A DNA stretch of 64,000 bases from JAKAWQ01 sp963745975 (GTDB taxonomy: Bacteria; Pseudomonadota; Alphaproteobacteria; Acetobacterales; Acetobacteraceae). Under the pieces are notes generated by a model. It was not told where the DNA came from and did not search any database. It was given only the letters and a program-made list of their open reading frames with translations. Every line of letters starts with the position of its first letter. Within the stretch, counting starts at the first letter, position 1. The translations under genes were made by a program, and so were the position numbers. Positions 6,465 through 14,769 of this stretch are shown here, in pieces. The DNA lies in contig CAVUZJ010000002.1 in the NCBI GenBank assembly GCA_963745975.1, positions 62,001-126,000 of the forward strand, written 5' to 3'.

Positions 6465-8693
6465 TCAGGGGGTGCCGCCCGGGGCGTGGCGCGCGCGGAG
6501 GGCTTCGGCCTCCGCGGTGCGGCCGAGTGCGGCGAGCGCGTCGGCCGTGATGCGGGCGGAGTCCGCGGTCCAGGGGTGGTTTGGTCCGAGGGATTTTTCG
6601 TGCGTGGCGAGCGCGGCCTCGGAAGCTGCCAGCGCGGCGGCGGGATCGCCGGCGGCAAGGAGCAGACGGGCGTAATTGCTCCGAAGCCGCCCGGTGAGCG
6701 GGTGCTCGGAGCCGAGGACGTTCTCGCCGATTGCCAGCGCGCGCGCACACAGCGGGCGTGCGGCGGCGAGATCGCCCTGGTCAAGGAGCAGGTTCGCGAG
6801 GTTGTTGAGGTTCGTCGCGATGTCGGGGTGGTCGGGGCCGAGCGCCTTCTCGCGGATCGCGAGTGCGCGCTCGTGGAGCGGGCGTGCGGCGGCGAGATCG
6901 CCCTGGGCCAGCAGCAGTTCGGCGAGGTTGTTGAGCCCTGATGCGGTTGCGGGATGCTCAGGACCTAGCACCTTTTCGCGGATCGCCAGCGCGCGCTCGT
7001 GGAGCGGGCGTGCGGCGGCGAGGTCGCCGTGGGTGTTTAGGAGGTTCGCGAGGTTGTTGACGCTCGTCGCCGTGTCCGGGTGCTCGGGGCCGAGTGCCTT
7101 CTCGCGGATCGCGAGCGCGCGCTCGTGAAGCGGGCGTGCGGCGGCGAGATCGCCCTGGTCAAAGAGCAGGTTCGCGAGGTTGTTGAGGTTCGTCGCGATG
7201 TCGGGGTGGTCGGGGCCGAGCGCCTTCTCGCGGATCGCCAGCGCGCGCTCCTGGAGCGGGCGTGCGGCGGCGAGATCGCCCTGGGCCTGCAGCAGGGCCG
7301 CGAGGTTGCTGAGGTTCGTCGCGATGTCGGGATGGTCGGGGCTGAGGGCCTTCTCGCGGGTTGCCAGCGCGCGCTCGTGGAGCGGGCGTGCGGCGGCGAG
7401 ATCGCCCAGGTCGTGCAGCAGGACTGCGAGGTCGTTGAGGCTGGTCGCGGTGTTGGGATGGTCCGGGCCGAGCGCGTTTTCGGAGATCGCGAGCGCGCGC
7501 TCGAAGAGCGGCCGGGCGCGCGTATAGGCCCCGATGCCATGAAAATACTGCGCGGCCCGGTTCAGAAGCGCGGCTTGGTCCGCGGTGCCGGGACCGTGGG
7601 CCGGATCGGGCTCGCAGCGGACGAGGAGATGCGGCGTCAGTTGCGCGCAGAGTGGCCATGAGGCTGGATTGTCGTAGCCGTCGGCCGGATAAATTTCGGT
7701 GAGCCGGGCCACGACGCGCTCGGATGCGGGCACGGCGGCGCGCGCGCGGGCGGCGGCTTGGACGAGGCGGTGCACCGTTAACGCCGGCGTGCCGTCCTCG
7801 AACGGGTCGTGGCGGAGGAGCGAGACGTCCGCGAGGGCGAGGAGCGCGGCCGCGCGGTCCGCCTCGTCGGCCAGGGCGCCTTCGACCAGGGCGAGAGGAA
7901 TGCGCTCGGGCGCGCAGGCGGCGAGATAGGCCATGAGGATTTCGGCCGAGGGACATTCGCGGACGGCTTCGGCGATCGCGAGGTCGAAGGTCGCGGCGAC
8001 GCTGCGCGGATAGGAGGTGCCGCGGGGGACCGTGGCGATGAGCTGGGCGGCCTTGGCGGCATAGGCGGAAAAACTCATCTGGGTGCGCTTGCAGTAGGCA
8101 GCGGCGTGGTCGAGGGCGAGGGGCAGGCGGCCGAGCGCCTCGGCGAGTGCTGCCGCACCTTCGGGGTCGCGGCGGGTGGCGCGGTTTTCGAGGAACGAAG
8201 AGGCCTCGGCGGGCGGGAGGACGTCGAGCGGGACCTCCTCGGCCCAGCCGCTCCAGTCGGCGAAGCGCGAGGTGAGCAGGAGGCGCGCGCCGGAGGCGGG
8301 GAGGAGGTCGGCGATGTCGTCGGGGCTCGTGACGTTGTCGTAGACGAGGAGGAAGGTCGCGCGCTGCTCGGCGAGGCGGCGGAGGCCCGCCTTCGCCGCC
8401 TTTTCGATGTCGGGCTCGTCCGCGGGCGCTGCGGCGAGGTCCTTGGCGAGGGCAGCGAGGCTGGTCAGGAGGCCGATGCGCGTCTCGGCCGGGCACCACC
8501 AGACGCCGGCGTAGAGGTCGCGGTAGCGGTTCGCATATTCGACCGCGAGGGAGGTTTTGCCGACGCCGCCCATGCCCTGCACGGCGGCGCGGCCGATCTG
8601 GGTCACGGCGGCGGTGCGGCCGCCGGTGAGGATTGCGTCGAGGCGGTCGAGCGCCGACTCGCGGCCGGTGAAGCTCGGGATGCGCGGCGGCAC
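6465..8693 (-). CDS. NB-ARC ATPase with C-terminal TPR array (downstream part of the split gene)
   Basis: A 742-aa frame starting at GTG 8693, the first plausible restart after the TAG. Residues 1-25 contain the FTGRESALDRLD entry motif typical just before NB-ARC. The P-loop is GMGGVGKT at 40-47. Walker B is FLLVYDNV around 114-121, followed by LLLTSR and a GLPL-like GRLPLALDHAA. After a winged-helix-like region, eight or so 42-residue TPR units of the kinesin-light-chain type (consensus LHERALAIREKALGPDHP, then NLNNLANLL) run to the C-terminus. STAND NTPases of this build act as ligand-triggered oligomerising switches, and the lost N-terminal TIR would be the effector. No strong ribosome-binding site is seen for GTG 8693, so expression alone is doubtful. 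Confidence 0.75.
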   Translation of the reverse strand: MPPRIPSFTGRESALDRLDAILTGGRTAAVTQIGRAAVQGMGGVGKTSLAVEYANRYRDLYAGVWWCPAETRIGLLTSLAALAKDLAAAPADEPDIEKAAKAGLRRLAEQRATFLLVYDNVTSPDDIADLLPASGARLLLTSRFADWSGWAEEVPLDVLPPAEASSFLENRATRRDPEGAAALAEALGRLPLALDHAAAYCKRTQMSFSAYAAKAAQLIATVPRGTSYPRSVAATFDLAIAEAVRECPSAEILMAYLAACAPERIPLALVEGALADEADRAAALLALADVSLLRHDPFEDGTPALTVHRLVQAAARARAAVPASERVVARLTEIYPADGYDNPASWPLCAQLTPHLLVRCEPDPAHGPGTADQAALLNRAAQYFHGIGAYTRARPLFERALAISENALGPDHPNTATSLNDLAVLLHDLGDLAAARPLHERALATREKALSPDHPDIATNLSNLAALLQAQGDLAAARPLQERALAIREKALGPDHPDIATNLNNLANLLFDQGDLAAARPLHERALAIREKALGPEHPDTATSVNNLANLLNTHGDLAAARPLHERALAIREKVLGPEHPATASGLNNLAELLLAQGDLAAARPLHERALAIREKALGPDHPDIATNLNNLANLLLDQGDLAAARPLCARALAIGENVLGSEHPLTGRLRSNYARLLLAAGDPAAALAASEAALATHEKSLGPNHPWTADSARITADALAALGRTAEAEALRARHAPGGTP
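6500..7520 (-). repeat. about eight tandem 126-bp TPR-coding repeats
   Basis: A 126-bp unit repeats in register through the 3' half of the NLR-like gene. For example, a block beginning GCGGGCGTGCGGCGGCGAG recurs at about 6752 and 6878 and then at the same 126-bp spacing to about 7380. Units near 6780 and 7160 match almost base for base over about 120 nt. The outermost units are divergent. The DNA identity exceeds what protein conservation needs and points to recent duplication or gene conversion. Confidence 0.85.
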
Positions 8694-8798
8694 GCCGACG
8701 AAGGGCCGGGGGGGAGGCTTCAGGGCCTGGGAATGGCCCTCGGCGGCGGCGACGATGCGGCGGGCGCGCTCCTCGGGATCGGCGACGCCGACGAGGTC

Positions 8799-9143
8799 CT
8801 AATAGACGGTGGCGGCGAAAAGGCCGCGCAAGGGCACGTCGTCGCAGCGGAGGATGACGACGCGGCGCTCCTCCGCGCTCTGGGCGCGGTCCGCCTCGAA
8901 GCTCGTGAACTCCTTGCGGGTCCAGGGCGAATCCTCGTAGTCGCGGGTGAAGAGGACGACGAGGTCGCGCGCGTTCTTGATCGCGTCGTGGATCGAAGCG
9001 ACGAAATTGGAGGTGAGCGGAATGTCGTAGTCCTGGACGAGGACCGTGTAGCCCTTGGCGCTCAGGACCTCCTCGACCTCGCGCGCGACGGATGCGACCG
9101 AGCCGCGCCGGCTGAGGAAGAAATCCGCCCTCTTCGCAGGCAT
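8799..9143 (-). CDS. TIR domain fragment (upstream part of the split gene)
   Basis: A 114-aa TIR domain from ATG 9143 to the TAG at 8799. It opens with DFFLSRRG (strand A), continues with GYTVLVQDYDIPLTSNF (strand B/BB loop) and DLVVLFTRDY, then SPWTRKEF with Trp74 and Glu78. Glu78 is in the position of the catalytic glutamate of NAD-cleaving TIR domains. It ends VVILRCDDVPLRGLFAATVY. Bacterial TIR domains commonly hydrolyse NAD+ or make cyclic ADP-ribose variants when their sensor oligomerises. Separated from NB-ARC-TPR it would lack its switch, so if made alone it may be inactive or unregulated. The family is clear; activity is inferred. Confidence 0.75.
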   Translation of the reverse strand: MPAKRADFFLSRRGSVASVAREVEEVLSAKGYTVLVQDYDIPLTSNFVASIHDAIKNARDLVVLFTRDYEDSPWTRKEFTSFEADRAQSAEERRVVILRCDDVPLRGLFAATVY

Positions 9144-9292
9144 CAGGTCATCGCTTCACGCGGAGGCGCGCAAGGGGACGCTGGCACGGAGGGTTGCATT
9201 TGCCGGCGAACATCTTGCTGCGCCGCACTCCCGATATCATCCGCGGACGGACGATCCGGAGCCGCCGCATCGGCCCGCCCCACCCGGCGAAA

Positions 9293-9324
9293 ATGATTTT
9301 GGATCATCACGCTTAGGATTTTGG
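9293..9324 (+). promoter_or_regulatory. possible operator: palindrome plus spaced GATTTTGG repeats
   Basis: ATGAT-tttgg-ATCAT (9293-9307) is a small palindrome in an unusually AT-rich patch. GATTTTGG occurs at 9295-9302 and again at 9317-9324, 22 bp apart (two helical turns). It could be a regulator site for the ABC operon 330 bp downstream. No regulator gene is adjacent. Confidence 0.25.
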
Positions 9325-9387
9325 TTTGTCGAGCCATTTCATTGCTTGGAGGAATCGCTCGCACAGGATGCCCGGATCGAACGTGAG

Positions 9388-9476
9388 AGCGTGATTGCCG
9401 GAGGCGTTCGATCACGCGTGCCAAGAATGCGCGGGAGCGGGACGGGTCGGTGCCGGCGAGCCCGTTCCGCTCCGGC
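9388..9476. repeat. bipartite palindromic repeat, copy A
   Basis: The first stem is GCGTGAT (9389-9395) with ATCACGC (9411-9417). The second stem is GGAGCGGGACGGG (9434-9446) with CCCGTTCCGCTCC (9461-9473), with one non-complementary (G-T type) position. The same layout occurs at 16.3, 26.3 and 63.5 kb. This is the most diverged copy. Confidence 0.65.
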
Positions 9477-9652
9477 CCGACGCCCCTTCCTTGACACCGT
9501 CCCACCCGCCGGGGAGAAACTCGGAAGTGTCGGCACCCCGGCACGGTCGCCGGAGGCAGAGGCGCCGGAAGAGCCATTGAGAGGGCGTGAGCGATTCCAT
9601 CCCGCTCCGAAGGCGCTCCTATAACAAAACGACGGGCGAGGAGGATACGTCA

Positions 9653-10891
9653 ATGAAAAGGGACAAAGCGCAGGCGAGCGAGGGAAAACCGCAGCTGCCG
9701 CCTCAGAAGCGCGGACGCCGGGCATTCCTGCAAGCGGCGGGAACGGCCGGGCTCGGGCTGATGGTCGCGCCCAGGGTGTTCGCCGCTCCCGCGAGCGACG
9801 GATCGGTCGTCGGCTCCCTGCCGGCGGCGGTTCAGCAATATTACGATCTGGCGACGACGACGCCGCTCGGTGCCAGCATGTACCGCGATTTCAAGCCGAA
9901 GAAGAGCCCGCCCTGGCTGATCGGCTATGCGAGCTCGTTCGCCGGGAACACATGGCGCATCGGCGCGCGGACAAGGCTTCAAGAAGCATTGCTGCCGAAA
10001 TACAAGGCGGCGGGGCTGGTGAAGGATGTCGTCACCACGGAATCGAACCTCGTTATTCCGAGGCAGATCCAGCAGATTCGCCAGCTCGTCGATCAGGGCT
10101 GCGATGCCGTCATGACGATCGGCGCCGCGCACACCGCCTTGGACGGCGCCATCAAGTACGCGTACGACCACGGCGTGCTGTTCGTCGCCATTCAGGGTGG
10201 CGTTGCCTCGCCCTACGCGCTGCAAGTGAGCGGCAACTACGCTCTCTGCGGCAAGCTGCAAGGGCAGGCGCTCGGCAAGAAGATGGGCGGCAAGGGCAAT
10301 GCCCTGATCGTCCAGGGGATCCCGCAGGCCGAGGCGAGCGCGGACTTCCAGCGCGGCCACGAGGCGGGCCTCAAGGAATACCCCGACATTCGGATCATCG
10401 GTGCGGTGGCCGGCGGGTGGGTCGATTCGGTTGCCAAGACCAAGGTCCTGCAGTTTCTTGCGACCCACCCGGAGCCACTCGGCGGCATCGCCACCCAGTC
10501 TCCGGGAGACCTCGGCACATTGGGCGCGCTGCAGCAGCTCGGCCGGGCGATCGCGCCGATGACCCCGGGCGGCGAGATGGGGCCGCTTGCGTATTGGCGC
10601 GACCATCCCGACTGGATCGACCTGACCTATCAGGGATGGCCGCCGGGGAACGAGATGGAGGAAGGGTGGGAGGCGATGCTGCGCACCCTCGAGGGGCAGG
10701 GGCCGAAGATCGCGAGCATCCTGATCGGTCCAGGGCCGATCACCTACAAGGACCTCGCGGGGCTGCTTCCCAAGGGCACGAGCTACGCTTCCAACGAGTG
10801 GGTCGAGCCGCCGTACAAGACCTGGTTCCCGCCGGAAACCATGGACATGTACTTCGACCGCCCGGCCGATCCGCTGCAGGGGAGAGGATGA
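9653..10891 (+). CDS. sugar ABC transporter substrate-binding protein, Tat-exported
   Basis: A 412-aa protein from ATG 9653, chosen for the GAGGAGG at 9638-9644 and because it places a twin-arginine signal (KRGRRAFLQAAG, then GLGLMVAP and AFAAP) near the N-terminus. The mature part is a type I periplasmic-binding fold (Peripla_BP_4): PPWLIGYASSFAGNTWRIG, QIQQIRQLVDQGCDAVMTIG, KMGGKGNALIVQG, and EASADFQRGHEAGLKEYPDI. Such proteins bind monosaccharides and feed RbsA/RbsC-type importers. The next three genes encode exactly that machinery. The ligand is not deducible by eye; the downstream lactonase suggests a sugar or sugar-acid-forming pathway. Confidence 0.88.
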   Translation: MKRDKAQASEGKPQLPPQKRGRRAFLQAAGTAGLGLMVAPRVFAAPASDGSVVGSLPAAVQQYYDLATTTPLGASMYRDFKPKKSPPWLIGYASSFAGNTWRIGARTRLQEALLPKYKAAGLVKDVVTTESNLVIPRQIQQIRQLVDQGCDAVMTIGAAHTALDGAIKYAYDHGVLFVAIQGGVASPYALQVSGNYALCGKLQGQALGKKMGGKGNALIVQGIPQAEASADFQRGHEAGLKEYPDIRIIGAVAGGWVDSVAKTKVLQFLATHPEPLGGIATQSPGDLGTLGALQQLGRAIAPMTPGGEMGPLAYWRDHPDWIDLTYQGWPPGNEMEEGWEAMLRTLEGQGPKIASILIGPGPITYKDLAGLLPKGTSYASNEWVEPPYKTWFPPETMDMYFDRPADPLQGRG

Positions 10892-10937
10892 TCCGCGTCG
10901 CGGGCGGGACTGCGGGCGAAGGGGCGCGCTGAGCGGA

Positions 10938-12533
10938 ATGTCCGGGCCCGGCGCCTATCCGACGGGTCCGGGCGACGTCGTCGAGGTCCGCAAGGTCAGC
11001 AAGTCGTTCGGCGAGACGCATGCGCTGAGTGCCTGCTCCTTCTCGGCGCGCGCCGGCGAGGTGCACGCGGTCGTGGGCGAGAACGGCAGCGGCAAGAGCA
11101 CTCTCGCCAAGCTGCTCGCGGGCGTGCTGCATCCCGATCGGGGGAGCGTGCGGGTCAACGGCGTGCGCCCGGCGAACCCGGGGTTCGCTCGGGCGATGGG
11201 GATCGCCGTGGTGTTCCAGGAGATCCTCGTCGCCGAGGGCGCCAGCGTGCTCGAGAACCTGTTCATCAGCGATGACGGGCTCCTCCGCGCCAGGCTTTCG
11301 CAGCGGGAGAAGCGCAAGCGGGCGAATTCGTTGCTGGGCCGTCTCCTCGGCGCGCCGATCGATCTCGACATGCCGGTCGAGGCGTTGCCGCTCAATACGC
11401 GGCAATGGATCGTCATCGCGCGCGCGCTGCTCGGAAACCCGCGCGTCGCGGTGTTCGATGAATCGACGGCCGCGCTCGACCACGCGAGCGTCGAGCGGTT
11501 CTTCGGAGTGGTGCGCGAGCTTAAGGAATCCGGCGCCGCGGTGCTGGTGGTCACCCACCGCATCCACGAGCTGACCGCGATCTGCGACCGCGCCACCGTG
11601 CTGAGCGACGGCGTCGATGTCGGCACGCTGGCGGGAGCCGAAATCAAGGAGGAGCGCTTGCTCGAGCTGATGCGCGGGGAAACGGTATCCAGGACGACGC
11701 ACGCGGTTGGGCCCGAGCCTCGGGAGCGGCAGGCCCGCGCTCATGCCGAGCCGGCGCTCACGGTCTCGGGGCTGCGGCTCGCGCCCGAGGCGGCCGCGGT
11801 CGAGCTCGTCGTCCGGCGCGGGGAGATCGTGGGGCTGGCCGGGCTGGAGGGGCACGGCCAGGGCGAGTTCCTTCAGGCCGTCAGCGGCATCCGGCGGCCG
11901 GCCGCCGGCGAGGTTCGCCTGGCACGCGAAGGGCGGGCCGCAGGGCGGACCGCAGGGCCGACTGGCGTGATCGATTCCCTCAAGTCCGCCGTTCGTGCCG
12001 GCATGGCCTATATCCCCGGGGACCGGAAGGCGGAGGGCATCTTCGCCAACCTCTCGGTTTTCGAGAACTTCGGCATCGCCTGCTACCGGCGGACGGCGCG
12101 CGCCGGGTTCATCGACGGGCGCCGTGTCGCGCGCATGTTCGCCGACCAAGTCGAGACCCTCGCCATTCGCATTGGGCGGGCGACGGCACCGATCAACTCC
12201 CTGAGCGGGGGGAACCAACAGAAGGTCGTGCTCGCTCGCGCGCTGGCCGCCGCCCCGCTGGTGCTGGCGCTGAACGATCCCACGCGTGGCGTGGACATCG
12301 GCGCCAAGCGCGACCTTTACGTCCAGCTACAAGGCCTCGCGGAGGCGGGAAAGGCCATTCTCTTCCTCTCCAACGAGATCGAGGAGTTCGTGGGTCTCTG
12401 CGACCGGGTCGCCGTGTTCCGGTCCGGCAGCATCTTCGTGACACTCGCCGGCGCGGAGATCACCGCCGATGCGGTGCTTGCCGCGATGTTCGGCTACGGG
12501 AACCGGCAAGCCTCCGATGGTGCCCCGCGCTGA
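10938..12533 (+). CDS. sugar ABC transporter ATP-binding protein, two ABC domains (RbsA/MglA type)
   Basis: A 531-aa protein with two fused ABC domains. Domain 1 has Walker A GENGSGKST (about residues 52-60) and Walker B VAVFDESTAALD, but its signature is poor (LPLNTRQW where LSxxxxQ is usual). Domain 2, from about residue 275, has a degenerate Walker A (GLEGHGQGEF), as is normal for RbsA. Its signature LSGGNQQKVVLARAL is perfect, but Walker B is altered to LALNDPTRGVD rather than the common LDEPTRGVD. It powers uptake together with the two permeases that follow. It lies 46 nt after the binding-protein gene in the same operon. Confidence 0.88.
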   Translation: MSGPGAYPTGPGDVVEVRKVSKSFGETHALSACSFSARAGEVHAVVGENGSGKSTLAKLLAGVLHPDRGSVRVNGVRPANPGFARAMGIAVVFQEILVAEGASVLENLFISDDGLLRARLSQREKRKRANSLLGRLLGAPIDLDMPVEALPLNTRQWIVIARALLGNPRVAVFDESTAALDHASVERFFGVVRELKESGAAVLVVTHRIHELTAICDRATVLSDGVDVGTLAGAEIKEERLLELMRGETVSRTTHAVGPEPRERQARAHAEPALTVSGLRLAPEAAAVELVVRRGEIVGLAGLEGHGQGEFLQAVSGIRRPAAGEVRLAREGRAAGRTAGPTGVIDSLKSAVRAGMAYIPGDRKAEGIFANLSVFENFGIACYRRTARAGFIDGRRVARMFADQVETLAIRIGRATAPINSLSGGNQQKVVLARALAAAPLVLALNDPTRGVDIGAKRDLYVQLQGLAEAGKAILFLSNEIEEFVGLCDRVAVFRSGSIFVTLAGAEITADAVLAAMFGYGNRQASDGAPR

Positions 12534-12543
12534 GCGCCCCGCC

Positions 12544-13536
12544 ATGCGCTTGCCCGCCGGACAGCTCTCTCTGGTGACGCCTGCGGCGCTCTGCGCCGTG
12601 CTGCTCGTCGTCTCCGCCTGGCACGGGCCCCACCTCTTCACCTCGGACGGGCTGGCGGGCGCCGTGATCGGCGCCGCGCCGCTGGTGCTGGCGACGCTCG
12701 CGATCACCCCGATCGCGCTGGCGGGACCGGCGGGCGTGGACCTCTCCATCGGGCCGTTGATGACGTTCATCAACATCGCGATCGTGCTCGGCCTCCCGAC
12801 GCTCGGCGTCTCGGGCCCGATCGCGGTATTCGCCTGCGCGATCGTGCTCGGCGTTGCCCTCGAGGCGGCGATGGGGGGGCTGATCGCGCTGCTCAGGGTG
12901 AGCACCGTGGTGGTGACGCTCGCGGTCTATCTCGTGCTCGACGGCCTCAACACCGTCATCCTGCCCGAACCGGGCGGCAGCGCGCCGACCTGGCTCGCGA
13001 ATTGGGGCTCGGCCTCGACGATCCTCTCGCCCATCCTCTACGTCCCGCTCGCCGCCTTCGCTCTCTGGACGCTGCTCTCGCGCACCACCTTCCTGCGCAA
13101 CATCCGGCTGATGGGAGCCAACGACCGGACCGCGTTCGTAAGCGGGATTCCGCTGATCCCGACGCGCATCGGCGCGCACGTCATCGCCGGCTGCTTTGCC
13201 GGCGTCGCGAGCGTGATGTTCACCGGCCTGATCGGGTCGGCAGACCCGACCGCCGGCGCGTCGTACACGCTGAGTGCGGTGACCGCGCTCGTGATCGGCG
13301 GCGCGAGCCTCGCGGGAGGCCGCGCGAAGGGCCTCGGCTCGGTGCTCGGAGCGATCGATATCTGGCTCGTCTCCTATGTTCTCTCGACCTTCAACTTTGG
13401 CCTGAACGCGGGCTACTGGGTGCAGTTCGCGACCGGTGCGGTGTTGGTCGCGGCCCTCCTCGCCGGCGGCGCTCTGACCGGCCTGCCCGGAGGCCGGGGG
13501 TGGCGCAGCAGGCCCGCTGCGGGGCCGGGGCGATGA
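12544..13536 (+). CDS. sugar ABC transporter permease 1 (BPD_transp_2)
   Basis: About 330 aa with eight to ten hydrophobic segments and the RbsC-type core: an AGPAGVDLSIGPLMTF loop and a late VIGGASLAGGRAKGLGSVLG block. I use ATG 12544, just after the ATPase stop at 12533. ATG 12520 is an alternative that overlaps the ATPase end; neither has a strong ribosome-binding site. The stop overlaps the next permease start as ATGA, so the two permeases are translationally coupled and probably form a heterodimeric channel. The C-terminal tail is short, basic and Arg/Gly-rich. Confidence 0.82.
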   Translation: MRLPAGQLSLVTPAALCAVLLVVSAWHGPHLFTSDGLAGAVIGAAPLVLATLAITPIALAGPAGVDLSIGPLMTFINIAIVLGLPTLGVSGPIAVFACAIVLGVALEAAMGGLIALLRVSTVVVTLAVYLVLDGLNTVILPEPGGSAPTWLANWGSASTILSPILYVPLAAFALWTLLSRTTFLRNIRLMGANDRTAFVSGIPLIPTRIGAHVIAGCFAGVASVMFTGLIGSADPTAGASYTLSAVTALVIGGASLAGGRAKGLGSVLGAIDIWLVSYVLSTFNFGLNAGYWVQFATGAVLVAALLAGGALTGLPGGRGWRSRPAAGPGR

Positions 13537-14555
13537 CGACCCGCCCGGAGCCGATCCGCCGCGGCGGCCGCGCCGATTTGGGAGCGCTCGTCTTCCGGCA
13601 CTGGAGCACCGTGATGGCGGGTGCCGTCTTCGTTGCCCTGGTCTGTTTCGGAGCGGCAACGATAGACGGCTTCTGGTCGCTGCTCAATCTCCGCTCCAAC
13701 CTCGTCTTCGCCTCGTTCCTCGGCATCGCCACGATCGGCCAGACGCTCTGCGCCTTGATCGGCGGCCTCGACCTCTCCATCCCCTTCGTCCTCGGCGGGG
13801 CGAATGTCGGCCTGGTGAAGCTGATGAACCTGGGTGCCGCGCCGGGCGCGGGAATCGTCATCGTGCTCGCTCTCGCGGCCGCGATCGGCGCTTTCAACGG
13901 CGCGCTCAGCCATCGGCTGCGCGGCCAATCCCTTGTCGTGACGCTCGGCGTTGGAAACGCGGTGCTCGGGCTGGTGCAAATACTCGTCAGCAGCGGCGGA
14001 GTATCGGGCATCTCCGGCGGCACCATCGAAGGCAAAATTCCACGCTGGATCGAGGGCCTCTCGTCGATGCGGAGCGCGATCGGCGTTGCGCCCGCAGTGC
14101 TGCTGTGGGCGGCGCTCATCGTGCTGACCATCGTCCTGCTGCGGCGAACCTGGTTTGGCCGCAGTCTCTATGCGCTGGGCGGCAACCAGACCGCTGCCGA
14201 GCGCGTGCCCATCTCGAGCAGATGGTGCTGGACGCTGGTGTTTGCCGCAAGCGGGGTCGCCGCCGCGCTTACCGGCGTCCTGTTGCTCGGCTATACGGGC
14301 AGCGGGTATGCCGGCGTCGGCGATCCCTATCTCTTCACCACGATCGCGGCGGTGTTGATCGGGGGCACCTCGCTCGTCGGCGGACGAGGCGGCTACGGGC
14401 TCAGCGTTCTCGGCGTCCTCATCCTGACCGTGCTCCAGACCATCCTTTCGGGCTACAACCTCTCGCAGGCCGCACAGGAAGCAATTCTCGGCTCGCTCAT
14501 CATTCCGACCGTCGCGCTCTATGCACGCAGTTCCCACCCGCGCACCCAGATCTGA
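13533..14555 (+). CDS. sugar ABC transporter permease 2 (BPD_transp_2)
   Basis: A 340-aa permease starting at ATG 13533, which overlaps the previous stop. A longer open frame upstream lies inside the first permease and is an artefact. It keeps the RbsC hallmarks: LNLRSNLVFASFLGIATIGQ, IGGLDLSIPFVLGGANV, then VLIGGTSLVGGRGGYGLSVLG and a final segment running to ILGSLIIPTVALYARS. Roughly nine to ten membrane spans are visible. It pairs with permease 1 in the inner membrane under the two-domain ATPase. About 210 bp of non-coding sequence follow before the lactonase gene. Confidence 0.87.
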   Translation: MTTRPEPIRRGGRADLGALVFRHWSTVMAGAVFVALVCFGAATIDGFWSLLNLRSNLVFASFLGIATIGQTLCALIGGLDLSIPFVLGGANVGLVKLMNLGAAPGAGIVIVLALAAAIGAFNGALSHRLRGQSLVVTLGVGNAVLGLVQILVSSGGVSGISGGTIEGKIPRWIEGLSSMRSAIGVAPAVLLWAALIVLTIVLLRRTWFGRSLYALGGNQTAAERVPISSRWCWTLVFAASGVAAALTGVLLLGYTGSGYAGVGDPYLFTTIAAVLIGGTSLVGGRGGYGLSVLGVLILTVLQTILSGYNLSQAAQEAILGSLIIPTVALYARSSHPRTQI

Positions 14556-14769
14556 GGCTTCGGGAGCGAAGCGAAGGCAATGCGGGCGATCCGGGGTCAA
14601 CCTTGCGCGAAAGGGGCGTCCGCGGCGCGGGTCGGTTTGACAACATCGCGCATTGATGACAGAGAGTCTGCCTTCGCTCGCGCCAAGGATCGAGCGCGAC
14701 AGCGACGGCAATCGCGGCCATCCGTCCGCAGCTCTTGCTGAAACAATAACGTGGAGGAAGCTCAAAGAA

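Larger units (their letters stand above)
6465..9143 (-). pseudogene. TIR-NB-ARC-TPR (NLR-like) gene interrupted by an in-frame TAG
   Basis: Reading the minus strand from ATG 9143, one frame runs to 6465 with a single stop, a TAG at 8799-8801. Across the stop the sequence continues directly as DLVGVADPEERARRIVAAAE and then a Pro-rich linker into the NB-ARC part, as expected inside a TIR-NB-ARC-TPR protein. With the stop read through it would be about 892 aa. The frame is otherwise undamaged, so this is either a recent nonsense mutation, a sequencing error, readthrough, or two separately made products. The two halves are annotated separately below. Confidence 0.7.
9144..9652. other. 509-bp intergenic region upstream of the sugar ABC operon
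   Basis: This divergent region serves the TIR gene (minus) and the ABC importer operon (plus). It holds an AT-richer patch with a small palindrome (9293-9307), one copy of the bipartite palindromic repeat (9388-9476), and a GAGGAGG ribosome-binding site at 9638-9644 just before ATG 9653. Open frames across it have low-complexity translations, and I do not call a gene. Confidence 0.5.

Noticed and set aside
5268..6941. A 557-codon plus-strand frame
   Set aside because: Antisense to the TRAP binding protein and NLR gene; composition is shadow-like.
6500..7520. Regular repeats considered as a CRISPR or minisatellite
   Set aside because: The period is 126 bp and in frame with 42-residue TPR units; there are no short repeats with unique spacers.
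9143..9577. A 144-codon minus-strand frame directly upstream of the TIR domain
   Set aside because: It runs through the palindromic repeat, is low in complexity and has no recognisable domain. The stop-start overlap with the TIR gene is probably chance.
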